Shown here: piece by piece, positions 1 to 8,039 of the stretch | How the letters are laid out: each line of letters starts with the position of its first letter | Numbering within the stretch: position 1 is the first letter of the stretch | From: Selenobaculum gibii | GTDB taxonomy: Bacteria; Bacillota; Negativicutes; ICN-92133 | NCBI RefSeq assembly: GCF_030273445.1 | Contig: NZ_CP120678.1 | Coordinates: 2,581,501-2,645,500, forward strand | Length of the DNA stretch: 64,000 nt | Direction of reading: 5' to 3' | The notes under the pieces: model-generated | Told to the model about the DNA's origin: nothing | The model's input: the letters and a program-made list of their open reading frames with translations, nothing else | Database searches by the model: none | Made by a program: the position numbers and the translations under genes

Positions 1-977
1 GCATTGAAAAAATATCCAATGATCAAGATTCCCACTGCTACAATTCCAACAAATACCCCTAATAATTTAGGTTTAAGCACATTACTAAGCATAATAATAG
101 ATGGCAAAGATAATGCTGTAACTGCCATCATAAAGGCAAGTATCGTACCTGCTGGTACTCCTGCTAAATAAAGAGCTTCAGCTATCGGCAATGTTCCAAA
201 AATATCAGCATAAATCGGCACACCAATCATTGTTACAATCAACACCCCAAATGGATTATCATCGCCAAGAACCGCTAGTATCATCTCTTGTGGTACCCAA
301 TTATGAATCAATGCACCTACCCCAACCCCAACTAAGATATATTGATAAACATTCTTTACGATTAACATCGTATCCGTTTTCGCATACTCAAGGCGTTGTC
401 GTTGATTAAACTCTTCTGATTCACTATATAACTCACGAACCGGCTGCGTATATTCTCTCATTTCTTGATCAAGTTTCAACATACTAATCAAAATTCCACC
501 AATCACAGCTAAAACCAAACCAACCACTACATACGCAATCGAGAAGTTCACCCCAAAGAACGACATTAACATCAGCATTGATGCTAAATCAACGAGTGGC
601 GAAGAAATCAAAAATGAAAACGTCAGCCCCATCGGAAGTCCCGCTCTAGTAAAGCCAATAAAAATTGGTACACTTGAACAAGAACAAAATGGCGTAACTG
701 TACCTAATAAAGCTGCGATAATATTTCCTGTAATACCATCAAATTTAGACAAAATCTTCTTTGTCCGTTCTGGTGGAAAATACGATTGAATATACGTGAT
801 CATAAAAATCAGAGTAAATAGCAGCAGCATGATCTTGATTGTATCATAAATAAAGAAATGTACACTCCCCCACAACGGTTCCATAACATCAAGACCTAAG
901 TTGCTTATCATGATATTGCTAATAAAATTTGCTAGCCACTTCATGCCTAGCACTTGTTCAATAAAAAAATCAAACAT
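1..977 (-). CDS. Permease of the ArsP/YraQ (PF03773-like) family, 3' end cut by window edge
   Basis: Reading the minus strand from the ATG at 975-977 (preceded by AGGAGGT) gives an open frame of 325 codons running off the window start, so the C-terminus is missing. It is a multi-pass inner-membrane protein with the family's hallmark TPFCSCSSVPIF about a third of the way in, followed by helices separated by a charged cytoplasmic loop (DQEMREY...EEFNQRQRLEY). The family includes organoarsenical efflux permeases and uncharacterised predicted permeases. It lies 110 bases after arsC in the order arsR-arsC-permease, so export of an arsenic species is the likely role; the substrate is inference. No Acr3 or ArsB is in the window, so this may be the efflux partner of the whole ars region. 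Confidence 0.85.
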   Translation of the reverse strand, partial: MFDFFIEQVLGMKWLANFISNIMISNLGLDVMEPLWGSVHFFIYDTIKIMLLLFTLIFMITYIQSYFPPERTKKILSKFDGITGNIIAALLGTVTPFCSCSSVPIFIGFTRAGLPMGLTFSFLISSPLVDLASMLMLMSFFGVNFSIAYVVVGLVLAVIGGILISMLKLDQEMREYTQPVRELYSESEEFNQRQRLEYAKTDTMLIVKNVYQYILVGVGVGALIHNWVPQEMILAVLGDDNPFGVLIVTMIGVPIYADIFGTLPIAEALYLAGVPAGTILAFMMAVTALSLPSIIMLSNVLKPKLLGVFVGIVAVGILIIGYFFN

Positions 978-1087
978 GAAATTACCTCCTAAGTAACACA
1001 TCAAAAAAATTTGTTTTGTAAATTCAAATTAAAAGCGCGTTTTTACGCGCACCTTTATATTCACTTTTCTTGGTTTAGCAATTATTT

Positions 1088-1495
1088 TTATAACTTCTCT
1101 AATTTTATTTTTGCAACCAATTCTTCAATTTTCAATTTAATCAAGTTTCTTGTTTTTCGAAATTCCTCATCACCTTTACCCGATGGATCATCTAAGCCCC
1201 AATCTTCACGATGACTGCATTTTACCATCGGACAATTTACATTACACCCCATTGTAATCACAATATCCACTTCTGGAATATCCGTTAATAGCTTTGAACG
1301 TTGACTAATCTCCATATCAATACCTATTTCCTTCATGATGCGTACTGCATCTTGGTTAATCTGGGGTTTTGTTTCCGTACCAGCCGAAAAACTTTCCATA
1401 ACTTCTAACCCCAATACTTTTCCAAATGCCTCTGCCATCTGCGACCTACAAGAATTATGTACACAAATAAAAGCTACTTTTTTCATTTCTGACAC
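1088..1495 (-). CDS. arsC: Arsenate reductase, low-molecular-weight phosphatase type (ArsC)
   Basis: The 135-residue product begins with the P-loop CVHNSCRSQMAEA (Cys at about 11 and 16), the nucleophile loop of thioredoxin-coupled ArsC and low-MW tyrosine phosphatases. A second cysteine group, MGCNVNCPMVKC near residues 80-92, supplies the resolving cysteines, and WGLDDPSGKGDEEFRKTR is the conserved C-terminal segment. It reduces arsenate to arsenite in the cytoplasm, with disulfide relay to thioredoxin. The spacing between the redox cysteines is shorter than in the Bacillus enzyme and resembles the variant found in many anaerobes. It follows arsR by 17 bases and precedes the permease, forming a three-gene unit. 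Confidence 0.92.
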   Translation of the reverse strand: MSEMKKVAFICVHNSCRSQMAEAFGKVLGLEVMESFSAGTETKPQINQDAVRIMKEIGIDMEISQRSKLLTDIPEVDIVITMGCNVNCPMVKCSHREDWGLDDPSGKGDEEFRKTRNLIKLKIEELVAKIKLEKL

Positions 1496-1512
1496 TCCCC
1501 ATTTTATTGCGA

Positions 1513-1827
1513 TTAATCATTACACTTAACCGTATTTCCTAGCTTACTAAAGCCATATTGTGAATCAACATCCTCTAATAATTGCACTAAAAACGGATAT
1601 TTATCGTAAATATGCCCAGCGATTTGATAATACACCCATTGTCCTTTTTTTTCTGCATAAATTAAACCAAGCAATCGTAATCTATTTAACTGCTTCGATG
1701 TCGCCGACTGGGATATTTTAAGCAAATTTTCAATCTCACATGCACATTTACTGCCATTTCGCAAATAGCATAAAATTGCTAATCTATTGGCATCCGCTAA
1801 ACCTTTTAATATATCAACATATTCCAT
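1513..1827 (-). CDS. arsR: ArsR-family repressor, first copy
   Basis: This 104-residue winged-helix protein has the ArsR/SmtB layout: ADANRLAILCYLR, then CACEIENLLKISQSATSKQLNRL (recognition helix) and a wing ending in GQWVYYQI. The KCACE motif just before the recognition helix matches the Cys-x-Cys sensor of As(III)-binding ArsR proteins. It is first in the arsR-arsC-permease unit and probably represses it. A TGATATAAT extended -10 lies at 1885-1893 (minus strand) without a good -35. It differs clearly from the second arsR at 4326-4622, so the two units may respond to different ligands or thresholds. Confidence 0.88.
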   Translation of the reverse strand: MEYVDILKGLADANRLAILCYLRNGSKCACEIENLLKISQSATSKQLNRLRLLGLIYAEKKGQWVYYQIAGHIYDKYPFLVQLLEDVDSQYGFSKLGNTVKCND

Positions 1828-1904
1828 CCGTAATTCACCTACTACAATAACAGTTTCTCCACTATAATCACTATTTGTAAATTTATTATATCATATTACT
1901 AAGC

Positions 1905-1943
1905 AAAAATTAGATGTACAAAATATTGCACATCTAATTTTTT
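1905..1943 (-). terminator. Intrinsic terminator after arsA
   Basis: On the minus strand ATTAGATGTGCA and TGTACATCTAAT pair with one mismatch around a short loop and are followed by TTTTT. The hairpin lies directly behind the arsA stop codon and separates the two ars units. Confidence 0.75.
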
Positions 1944-1948
1944 CATTA

Positions 1949-3703
1949 CTACTCATGAATCAATTCTACTAATTTATCCCCTTTGATTTCTTCCCCTTTC
2001 CAAGGAATCACAATAAAATTTCCACATGCTATTTCATCTACTTTATTAATCCAAGGAATTTCACCAGTAGCCTTTGCTTTTAGAAGTGGACTTTGTGTAT
2101 TTGATTTTAACATACTAGAATTGATTGCCCACCATTTATTATGGATGCCTGCACGTTTCAAATCTGCTTGCAAACGCATTGCTTCATAAACAGGTGTAGC
2201 TTCCGGCAAAGTTACAATCACGACTGCAGTTTCCGCTTCATCACGCAATCTTGGCAAGAGATTCTTTACAGATTCCGGCATATCACCATGCGTTCTTTCG
2301 ACTTCTTTGTGATAGCTTTGCGTAGCATCTAATAGTAATAACGTATGTCCCGTTGGTGCAGTATCAATCACAATAATTTCATCATCTGCTTTTTCTACAA
2401 TGTCAGCGAAAGCACGGAATACTGCAATTTCTTGTGTACACGGTGAGCGCAAATCTTCTTCAACATAAGCGATATCATCTTCGGTCATCGTTTCTCGCGC
2501 CTTATTCAATACTTCCTCTTGATATTTTTTCAATTCCAGCTTTTCATCAATCTTGCTTACAGTAATCCCTAAACCATCTTTTATGACAAATTTTAAATGA
2601 TCAGCTGGATCCGTCGTCGTTAAATGTACCTTTTCCCCTTTACTTGCCAAACCAATCGCAATCGACGCTGCAAGTGTTGTCTTGCCTACACCACCTTTAC
2701 CCATCGTAAAAATAACGCGTTTTTTCGATGCATGCAAGTCGCCAATTAAATCTTTTACCGTTTTTAATTGAGGCGTATTTAACTTATAATCATTTACCTC
2801 TAAAGAATCTTTCGTTAGCATCATTCTAATATTTTGAATTCCCGTCAAATTATATGACCGAAGCGGAATACTATACGTTGCAAGATCTGCTATCTCAACT
2901 GGAATACTTTGCATTGCCCTTTGTTGTTTTTTGTATAAAGCATCCGCAACTTCATCATTTTCTACATCCAATTCTAGCACACCATTAATAACTAGAATTT
3001 GATTTTCTACCCCTAATTCTTTTAACTCTTTAGAGGCACGTGCTGCCTCTTGCAATGGTGCATAATCAGGGCGGGTTACTAATACAAGCGTTGTTTTATC
3101 ACTATTAGCAAGCATTTTTACTGCTTCTTTATAAATTTCTTTTCTATCTTCTAGCCCTGCTAATTGCCCCAAACAAGATGCGCCATGCGTACTTTCACTG
3201 ATAAAATTACTCCACGCCGATGGCAATTGTAACATTCTAAGCGTATGCCCCGTCGGTGCTGTATCAAAAATTATATAATCGTATTCTTTTTGCATTTTTT
3301 TATCTGTAATAAAATTAGAAAACTCATTAAATGCTGCAATTTCTACTGTACATGAACCAGATAATTGTTCCTCCATATTTTTTATTACACTATCGGGTAA
3401 CTTACCTTTATATGGTTCAATTACTGAATCACGGTATTCACGTGCAGCCTCTTCTGGATTTAAGTTTGCTACAACTAAATTTGGATTTTCACTAATTGCT
3501 GTCCCTTTACTAGATAAATCCATACCAAATACATCTTGTAAATTAGATGCTGGATCAGTGCTAACTAAAAAAACTTTTTCACCATTATCTGCTAAAGTCA
3601 TTGCTGTCGCACAAGCCGTAGATGTTTTTCCAACACCGCCTTTACCTGTGAAAAACAAATATTTAGTAAAATTTATTGCATCCACCCTAAATTGTTTATC
3701 CAT
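1949..3703 (-). CDS. arsA: Arsenite-activated ATPase ArsA (tandem two-domain form)
   Basis: The 584-residue protein carries two homologous P-loop halves: FTGKGGVGKTSTA near residue 18 and FTMGKGGVGKTTLA near residue 332, each with a DTAPTGHTLR/LL signal-transduction motif (about 147 and 448). The paired cysteines of the metalloid site are visible as SGSCTVEIAAF and RSPCTQEIAVF. ArsA takes As(III) from ArsD and drives efflux through a membrane partner. The usual partner ArsB/Acr3 is absent here. It follows arsD by 21 bases and ends at the terminator at 1905-1943. Confidence 0.95.
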   Translation of the reverse strand: MDKQFRVDAINFTKYLFFTGKGGVGKTSTACATAMTLADNGEKVFLVSTDPASNLQDVFGMDLSSKGTAISENPNLVVANLNPEEAAREYRDSVIEPYKGKLPDSVIKNMEEQLSGSCTVEIAAFNEFSNFITDKKMQKEYDYIIFDTAPTGHTLRMLQLPSAWSNFISESTHGASCLGQLAGLEDRKEIYKEAVKMLANSDKTTLVLVTRPDYAPLQEAARASKELKELGVENQILVINGVLELDVENDEVADALYKKQQRAMQSIPVEIADLATYSIPLRSYNLTGIQNIRMMLTKDSLEVNDYKLNTPQLKTVKDLIGDLHASKKRVIFTMGKGGVGKTTLAASIAIGLASKGEKVHLTTTDPADHLKFVIKDGLGITVSKIDEKLELKKYQEEVLNKARETMTEDDIAYVEEDLRSPCTQEIAVFRAFADIVEKADDEIIVIDTAPTGHTLLLLDATQSYHKEVERTHGDMPESVKNLLPRLRDEAETAVVIVTLPEATPVYEAMRLQADLKRAGIHNKWWAINSSMLKSNTQSPLLKAKATGEIPWINKVDEIACGNFIVIPWKGEEIKGDKLVELIHE

Positions 3704-3724
3704 ACAAACGCCTCCTATTTATTT

Positions 3725-4105
3725 TTAACAACAACCATTGCCACCACAGCATCCACCTAATTTTTTATGTTTCATTTTTGGCATTTTGGAAAATTCTTCT
3801 TTTGCAAGTCCAGTCCATGCCGCAAATTCATCATTCGTTGGATACGCACGGCTTTTCACAACTTCTCCATTTACAAGGGTAATAGGCAATATTTTTTCAT
3901 TATGTTCACGTAATAATTCATTGACTTTTGTATTCATGATAAAAGCTTGCGGATTACTAGATAATCCATACCGTATAATCTTTATCCCTTTCTTCTCAAT
4001 GTTGTTAATCACCGTTGCTACTCTAAGCAATTCTTTATCAATACTAGGACCACATATCCCTGTTGAACAACACATTGCAGGATCAAATATTTCAATTTTA
4101 CTCAT
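3725..4105 (-). CDS. arsD: Arsenic metallochaperone ArsD
   Basis: The 126-residue protein starts KIEIFDPAMCCSTGICGPSID; the Cys12-Cys13-Cys18 triad is the As(III) site of ArsD chaperones that hand metalloid to ArsA. The thioredoxin-like fold follows, and the C-terminus ends in CCGGNGCC, two vicinal cysteine pairs present in longer ArsD proteins. It is the first gene after the operator-promoter region at 4245-4329 and is followed closely by arsA, which supports chaperone-pump coupling. Confidence 0.95.
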   Translation of the reverse strand: MSKIEIFDPAMCCSTGICGPSIDKELLRVATVINNIEKKGIKIIRYGLSSNPQAFIMNTKVNELLREHNEKILPITLVNGEVVKSRAYPTNDEFAAWTGLAKEEFSKMPKMKHKKLGGCCGGNGCC

Positions 4106-4244
4106 AGCAAAAACTCCTTTTTATATTAGCTACACGCTAATTTATTTTCACCTTGTATATGACTATATTACAATATATTCATATACAGGATAAACTGTTC
4201 CGATTTATATTTTTTCAAATCAAATTTATTTTATACATTATTAA

Positions 4245-4329
4245 ATCAAATTATTTTGATATATTTTTCAAAAAATATAAATCGAATAAACTTATATTTT
4301 TATCATATCAACTTTTTTTGATTTGTCAA
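4245..4329 (-). promoter_or_regulatory. arsDA promoter with two ArsR-type operators
   Basis: On the minus strand TTGACA (4324-4329) and TATGAT (4302-4307) are separated by 16 bases. A dyad ATCAA-N6-TTGAT at 4307-4322 fills that spacer, and a second dyad of the same form lies at 4245-4260. A degenerate third copy (one mismatch) is at 4219-4234. The -35 overlaps the stop codon of arsR, so arsDA can be transcribed separately from the upstream genes. Repression by one of the ArsR proteins is inferred from position and symmetry. Confidence 0.75.
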
Positions 4330-4622
4330 GAATTATTTAAAAATAACTCCGAAATAAAGTCACACGCAAATATTTTTTGAAATGAATTTATACAAATACT
4401 ATAAAAGTTCCATTTTCCTTCTGGATGTATAGAGATCAAACCTGCATCTAATAACATTTTTAAGTGGTATGATAATTTACTTTGACTCATCCCTGTTTTT
4501 TCAGTCAACTCACATACGCAAACTCGTTCTTTACTTTTGATTATTCTAAGTAACTCTATCCTTAACGGCTCTGATAAAGCTTTAAAAATTAAAACTTGTT
4601 CTTCTAAACTTTTCATCGTCAA
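4326..4622 (-). CDS. arsR: ArsR-family repressor, second copy
   Basis: The 98-residue protein has the canonical ArsR core: FKALSEPLRIELLRII, then ERVCVCELTEKTGMSQSKLSYHLKML, and a wing with GKWNFYSI. CVCEL is the As(III)-binding Cys-Val-Cys loop of classic ArsR. It lies between the acetyltransferase gene and arsD on the same strand, 24 bases after the former. The likely target is the pair of dyads at 4245-4322 just downstream. It is the better candidate for controlling arsDA. Confidence 0.9.
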   Translation of the reverse strand: MTMKSLEEQVLIFKALSEPLRIELLRIIKSKERVCVCELTEKTGMSQSKLSYHLKMLLDAGLISIHPEGKWNFYSICINSFQKIFACDFISELFLNNS

Positions 4623-4645
4623 TCTCCAAAATATCTTTCTTGTTT

Positions 4646-5149
4646 TTATTTAATACCAATTACAGTACTTCTTCGTTCCATAAGAACGACATCATGCCAT
4701 TTTCCTGTACTTTTCATTTTAGCAAGTTTCTCACGTATACCAATTTTTTTAAACCCACACTTTTCATGTAGGAAAATACTTGCTTCATTTTCTTTTATAA
4801 TCGCAGAATATAGTGACCAAAATCCTTGTTTTTCTGATTCTAATACCAAATAATTCAATAGAAATGCACCCATTCCTTTTCCCCTAAAAACCTCATCAAT
4901 ATATAAGCTAACTTCACCAACACCTTGGTAGCAGCAACGTGATGATGCTGGACTAATTGCCACCCATCCTTCAACTTCACCCTGTACAATTGCTACAAAA
5001 CGACATGCTATCGTGTGTCCAGAGTTCCAGGTTTCCCACTCTGGTGCATCCGTCTGGAAAGTTGCCAAATTGCTATGTATCCCTTGTAAATAAATTTTTT
5101 TTACTCTTTCCCAATGATTTTCTGTCATTTTTTCTATTAAGTACTGCAT
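4646..5149 (-). CDS. GNAT N-acetyltransferase, phosphinothricin/ArsN type
   Basis: The 167-residue protein matches the phosphinothricin acetyltransferase branch of GNAT enzymes: an N-terminal helix with IYLQGIHSNLATFQT, GWVAISPASSR, the acetyl-CoA loop EVFRGKGMGAFLL, and the C-terminal GFKKIGIREKLAKMKSTGKWHDVVLMERR. Members of this branch found in ars operons are called ArsN and acetylate arsenical or phosphinothricin-like glutamate mimics. It opens the leftward unit and sits 24 bases before arsR, so an arsenic-detoxification role is plausible. The substrate cannot be read from the sequence. Confidence 0.8.
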   Translation of the reverse strand: MQYLIEKMTENHWERVKKIYLQGIHSNLATFQTDAPEWETWNSGHTIACRFVAIVQGEVEGWVAISPASSRCCYQGVGEVSLYIDEVFRGKGMGAFLLNYLVLESEKQGFWSLYSAIIKENEASIFLHEKCGFKKIGIREKLAKMKSTGKWHDVVLMERRSTVIGIK

Positions 5150-5291
5150 TACTACTCTCCCCTTTTTAGTAGTTTATTATGAAAATCTCAATTTTAAACT
5201 ATTTAATATTCTAGAAATATTATAGTTTTCTTTTTATTATATACTATACCCATTCTTCTTTATAGAAATATTTCCGGTCCCCATGCCAAGA

Positions 5292-5320
5292 AGGCGTTAA
5301 GACAAAAATTCTTAACGCCT
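5292..5320. repeat. 11-bp inverted repeat without T-run
   Basis: AGGCGTTAAGA and TCTTAACGCCT flank a 7-base loop. Neither side is followed by a T-run, so it is not a standard terminator. It lies in the gene-free stretch 5150-5477 at the left edge of the mobile element. Confidence 0.5.
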
Positions 5321-5361
5321 GAATCTATATCTAAATCAATTTTCCGAAATTGCATTATTAC

Positions 5362-5391
5362 TGGTGAATGCGAGGAGAATCAAACTTCTGT
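5362..5391. other. tRNA-3'-end-like sequence, possible left attachment remnant
   Basis: Read on the minus strand the segment ends TCACCA and resembles a tRNA T-arm plus acceptor strand. Ungapped alignment with the 3' end of tRNA-Gly at 11084-11113 gives 20 identities in 30. This could be a worn attachment site of the element between here and the tRNA; the match is far from a perfect att core. The rest of 5150-5477 shows no gene. Confidence 0.3.
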
Positions 5392-5477
5392 CCAATAAAA
5401 TTTAATATAATTAGTCCTGTCCCTCCTTAAAATAACCTAACATAATATTAAATAACAATGTTAGGTGGTGAATAATC

Positions 5478-5657
5478 ATGTATAATCAACAGCTATTAAT
5501 GCACGCATCTGATGCAGCTAGTCTTTTAGGCTGTAGCAGTCAAGTGATTTATCAATTGATACAACGTGGCGAATTAAAAGCATTTAAAGCAGGCAGAGCA
5601 TGAAAAATATCTTCTTCATCCGTTATTGATTATGCAAACTCCAGATTAAACAAGTAA
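5478..5657 (+). pseudogene. Excisionase-like helix-turn-helix gene interrupted by TGA
   Basis: The ATG at 5478 (SD-like TTAGGTGGTG upstream) opens a frame encoding DAASLLGCSSQVIYQLIQRG and ELKAFKAGRA, followed by TGA at 5601-5603. The same frame then continues KISSSSVIDYANSRL to TAA at 5655-5657. The intact neighbour at 5757 has RIWKIPRQSVTDYVYAQ at the same place, so the TGA stands where a TGG tryptophan is expected. It is an excisionase/MerR-like HTH paralogue disabled by one nonsense change. Confidence 0.7.
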
Positions 5658-5756
5658 AATTTGTTTTAATTATTTAAATTTGAATCTGATTGCTCAATAC
5701 TTTCTTAATGATGTATTAACATCATATTAATAAATCATTGTGGAGGTACATTAATC

Positions 5757-5951
5757 ATGTTTAATCAATATGAAGATTTAGTAACTGTAGAAGAACTTAC
5801 TGAAATGCTAAACATCGGTAAAAATTCAGCTTACAAACTCCTAGCTTCTGGCAACCTAAAAGCATTTCGCATCAATCGCATTTGGAAAATTCCAAGACAA
5901 TCTGTAACAGACTATGTTTATGCCCAAACAAAATCTCCCGCAACCAATTAG
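5757..5951 (+). CDS. Excisionase-family helix-turn-helix protein
   Basis: The 64-residue product has one HTH_17-type domain: VTVEELTEMLNIGKNSAYKLL, then SGNLKAFRINRIWKIPRQSV. A GGAGG site lies 10 bases before the ATG. It is a paralogue of the broken gene at 5478-5657 and lies next to the convergent integrase, so control of excision directionality is likely. Its stop codon lies within the terminator stem at 5937-5967. Confidence 0.8.
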   Translation: MFNQYEDLVTVEELTEMLNIGKNSAYKLLASGNLKAFRINRIWKIPRQSVTDYVYAQTKSPATN

Positions 5952-5967
5952 GGTTGCGGGATTTTTT
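5937..5967 (+). terminator. Terminator between the convergent HTH and integrase genes
   Basis: CCCGCAACC pairs with GGTTGCGGG (5952-5960) around a 6-base loop, followed by ATTTTTT. The HTH gene's stop codon falls in the loop. Confidence 0.9.
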
Positions 5968-5982
5968 GCCCTAATATTCAAC

Positions 5983-7206
5983 TTATTTACTTCTTCCTAT
6001 ATCACTGTCCCTTAACTGTGCAATTTGATTAGATAAGATAGCCGTTGCTTCTTTGCGTTTTTCATCCAAATCATGAAGATATATTGACGTTGTCCTAATA
6101 TTCGTGTGTCCCAACATTGTCTGAACTGTTGTTAATGCAGCTCCATTATTAAGCGCATACGTAGCTGCCATATGCCTTAGAGAATGTACAGTAATATGAG
6201 CAAGTCCACTTTCACCTATAATTGAATTCATCCAATTAGGCAAGCAAGTAGGAGTAACTGGAACCAGCTCTCCGTTTCTTCTCCTTACCGCCAAAAATAC
6301 GTACCCATTTGGATTCTCATAATTATGTTCCAATAAATATTTCTCTTGAGTTTCACGGTGTTTTTCTAATAATGATAGCGTGTAATCATCAATATACAAT
6401 TTACGTTCAGATTTTTCCGTCTTAGGTTTTGACACCTCATTCAAGCTACTTTTAATGTATTTTGTAGATTTATTTATATAAATTGATTTTTCTTCCCAGT
6501 CAATACAATCCCAAGTAAGAGCACTAAATTCCCCTTTTCTTGTTCCGGTAATCAATGCAATATAAAACATTGCCTTATGCTTTACTACCCGTGCTGTCTC
6601 TGGTAAAGATTCAATAATTTGAAGAAACATTTTTAACTGTTGTTCATTCCATATTGGCAACCTATGATAATTAGGTTTAGGAAGGTCACTTTTAGCGATT
6701 TGTTGGCAGGGATTTTTGTCTATGTACTTCCATTCAACCGCTTTATTTAAGATTAAATTCAGAAGTTTAAAATGCTTATGTATACTTGTCGCAGATAATT
6801 TACCCCCTTGTTTGTTGCTTCGCCTATTGATATTAGGCTGCTTTAAATTTTCTATAAAATCTAAAATCCTATCTGTTGATAGCTTTTTTAGTGGAATTCC
6901 ATAAAAAGCTGGCAACAACCTATTTTTCAATAAATCATTATGATTTGCAGCTGTGGTCAATCCTAGCTTTGCATTATGTTTTTCTTTCCATATTTCCACA
7001 AACTTTCCGAAAGTAATTTTTCCACCATCATCAATTTTAGGCTTATTTGCGACCTCTAAATAAAATTTATCTAGCTCTTTCTGTGCGGCTCTTCTAGAAG
7101 TCGCCATAATTCTTTTTGTGTGCCTTTTTTGCTTTCCATTAATGTATCCACCTGAAATTCTAAGCTCCCATTTATTATTGCCATAATCAATAATTGAACC
7201 TGCCAT
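5983..7206 (-). CDS. int: Tyrosine site-specific integrase
   Basis: This 407-residue recombinase has an N-terminal arm-binding region (GSIIDYGNNKWELRISGGY, followed by AASRRAA-type helices), a core-binding SAM-like domain at about 65-165, and a C-terminal catalytic domain. Active-site residues are visible: Arg in TGTRKGE, Lys in the beta-hairpin region, HSLRH, LGHTN, and the nucleophile Tyr in TSIYLHD. It belongs to the Tn916/phage group that inserts at tRNA or AT-rich targets. It lies with an excisionase-like gene upstream and an HTH gene convergent to it, at the left end of the element ending near tRNA-Gly. Confidence 0.95.
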   Translation of the reverse strand: MAGSIIDYGNNKWELRISGGYINGKQKRHTKRIMATSRRAAQKELDKFYLEVANKPKIDDGGKITFGKFVEIWKEKHNAKLGLTTAANHNDLLKNRLLPAFYGIPLKKLSTDRILDFIENLKQPNINRRSNKQGGKLSATSIHKHFKLLNLILNKAVEWKYIDKNPCQQIAKSDLPKPNYHRLPIWNEQQLKMFLQIIESLPETARVVKHKAMFYIALITGTRKGEFSALTWDCIDWEEKSIYINKSTKYIKSSLNEVSKPKTEKSERKLYIDDYTLSLLEKHRETQEKYLLEHNYENPNGYVFLAVRRRNGELVPVTPTCLPNWMNSIIGESGLAHITVHSLRHMAATYALNNGAALTTVQTMLGHTNIRTTSIYLHDLDEKRKEATAILSNQIAQLRDSDIGRSK

Positions 7207-7227
7207 TTTGCTCCCTCCAAAATAAAA

Positions 7228-7259
7228 AAGCGAAGCATCTGATTAAGACTGCTCCGCTT
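7228..7259 (-). terminator. Hairpin between excisionase and integrase genes
   Basis: AAGCGAAGCA and TGCTCCGCTT pair with one mismatch. T-rich tracts follow on both strands, the longer (TTTTTTATTTT) on the minus strand, so it may uncouple int from the upstream gene. Confidence 0.6.
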
Positions 7260-7274
7260 CTTTTATCTATTTTT

Positions 7275-7502
7275 TTAATTCATTGTCACTTTTACCCATG
7301 ATGGTGTACTAAAATTTTTTTCAGCCCACTTCTCTAATTCTTTTAAGGAATAAACATACGCCTTTCCCATTTTTACTGCTGGTAAATATCCTTCCCGCGT
7401 CATTTTTAATACACGCGAATATTTTAGTTTATCTTCGAAAAATACCTCTACAACTTCTCTTGCCGTGAGAAATCTATCTTTAACTATCTGGTCTTTGCTC
7501 AT
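7275..7502 (-). CDS. Excisionase-like helix-turn-helix protein
   Basis: The 75-residue protein has a single HTH domain, FLTAREVVEVFFEDKLKYSRVLKM, followed by GYLPAVKMGKAYVYSLKELEKW, the layout of small Xis/HTH_17 proteins. It is transcribed toward int with a hairpin in between. It is not closely similar to the two left-end HTH proteins and may be the true excisionase. It starts at an ATG preceded by GGAGGTGT. Confidence 0.75.
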   Translation of the reverse strand: MSKDQIVKDRFLTAREVVEVFFEDKLKYSRVLKMTREGYLPAVKMGKAYVYSLKELEKWAEKNFSTPSWVKVTMN

Positions 7503-7553
7503 TGCTACACCTCCTGTTTTACTGGTATGTATAGACTCTTTTAATTTTTTACA

Positions 7554-8039
7554 TCAACAATACTTCATTCGTATTGGCTTTAAATGAGCCAATTCTAAAG
7601 ATTCATTTATTTTGCATTTTATTTCATAAATGTAACTCCTGTTTACATTAACCCTTGATCCCTCTATATAGTCAATATTATTTGCGATATAGTGCACATG
7701 TAATATATCTGTATCTGTATGAACAGCCATTAAAACCTGATAATTTCCTCTAAATGTTGCAATCATATCGCATACATCTATTGCTACATCCATAAAATCA
7801 ACTTCGGTAACTTCATCTGTTTCTTCTACACTTAAAATAAAGTGGTTATATGCTTTACCATTGCTCTGATTAAAAACTTTCTTTACTAACATCATTTCTT
7901 TATACGTATTAAAACAACTTACATTTGTTCCATAAATTAAATTTTCACTAGTTGCACAAAAATTTTCGATGTAATTAACTTTTCTGTGTAAAGATAGATA
8001 GTCGTTCTCTTTTTGATTTATTACTTTAAAAATTGCCAT
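7554..8039 (-). CDS. Minimal relaxase (MobA/VirD2-type nuclease domain only)
   Basis: Starting at the internal ATG at 8039 the product has 161 residues. It shows the relaxase motifs: an early YGTNVSC segment, YNHFILSVE (first His), and HTDTDILHVHYIANNID (the metal-binding HxxxDxxHxH region). Relaxases normally continue for hundreds of residues beyond this domain; here the frame ends right after it. The open frame extends 17 codons further upstream, but that stretch overlaps mobC and has no ribosome site. The 14-base overlap with mobC suggests translational coupling. It would nick an oriT of the element in trans or cis. Confidence 0.8.
   Translation of the reverse strand: MAIFKVINQKENDYLSLHRKVNYIENFCATSENLIYGTNVSCFNTYKEMMLVKKVFNQSNGKAYNHFILSVEETDEVTEVDFMDVAIDVCDMIATFRGNYQVLMAVHTDTDILHVHYIANNIDYIEGSRVNVNRSYIYEIKCKINESLELAHLKPIRMKYC

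Noticed and set aside
5150-5477. Possible CRISPR or regulatory array at the left end of the element
   Set aside because: Only one inverted repeat and one tRNA-like stretch are present; no spaced direct repeats. No CRISPR array was seen anywhere in the window.
5601-5603. TGA as selenocysteine or Trp codon
   Set aside because: The paralogue has TGG here, other genes in the window use TGA as stop, and no following structure suggests a SECIS. A nonsense change is simpler.
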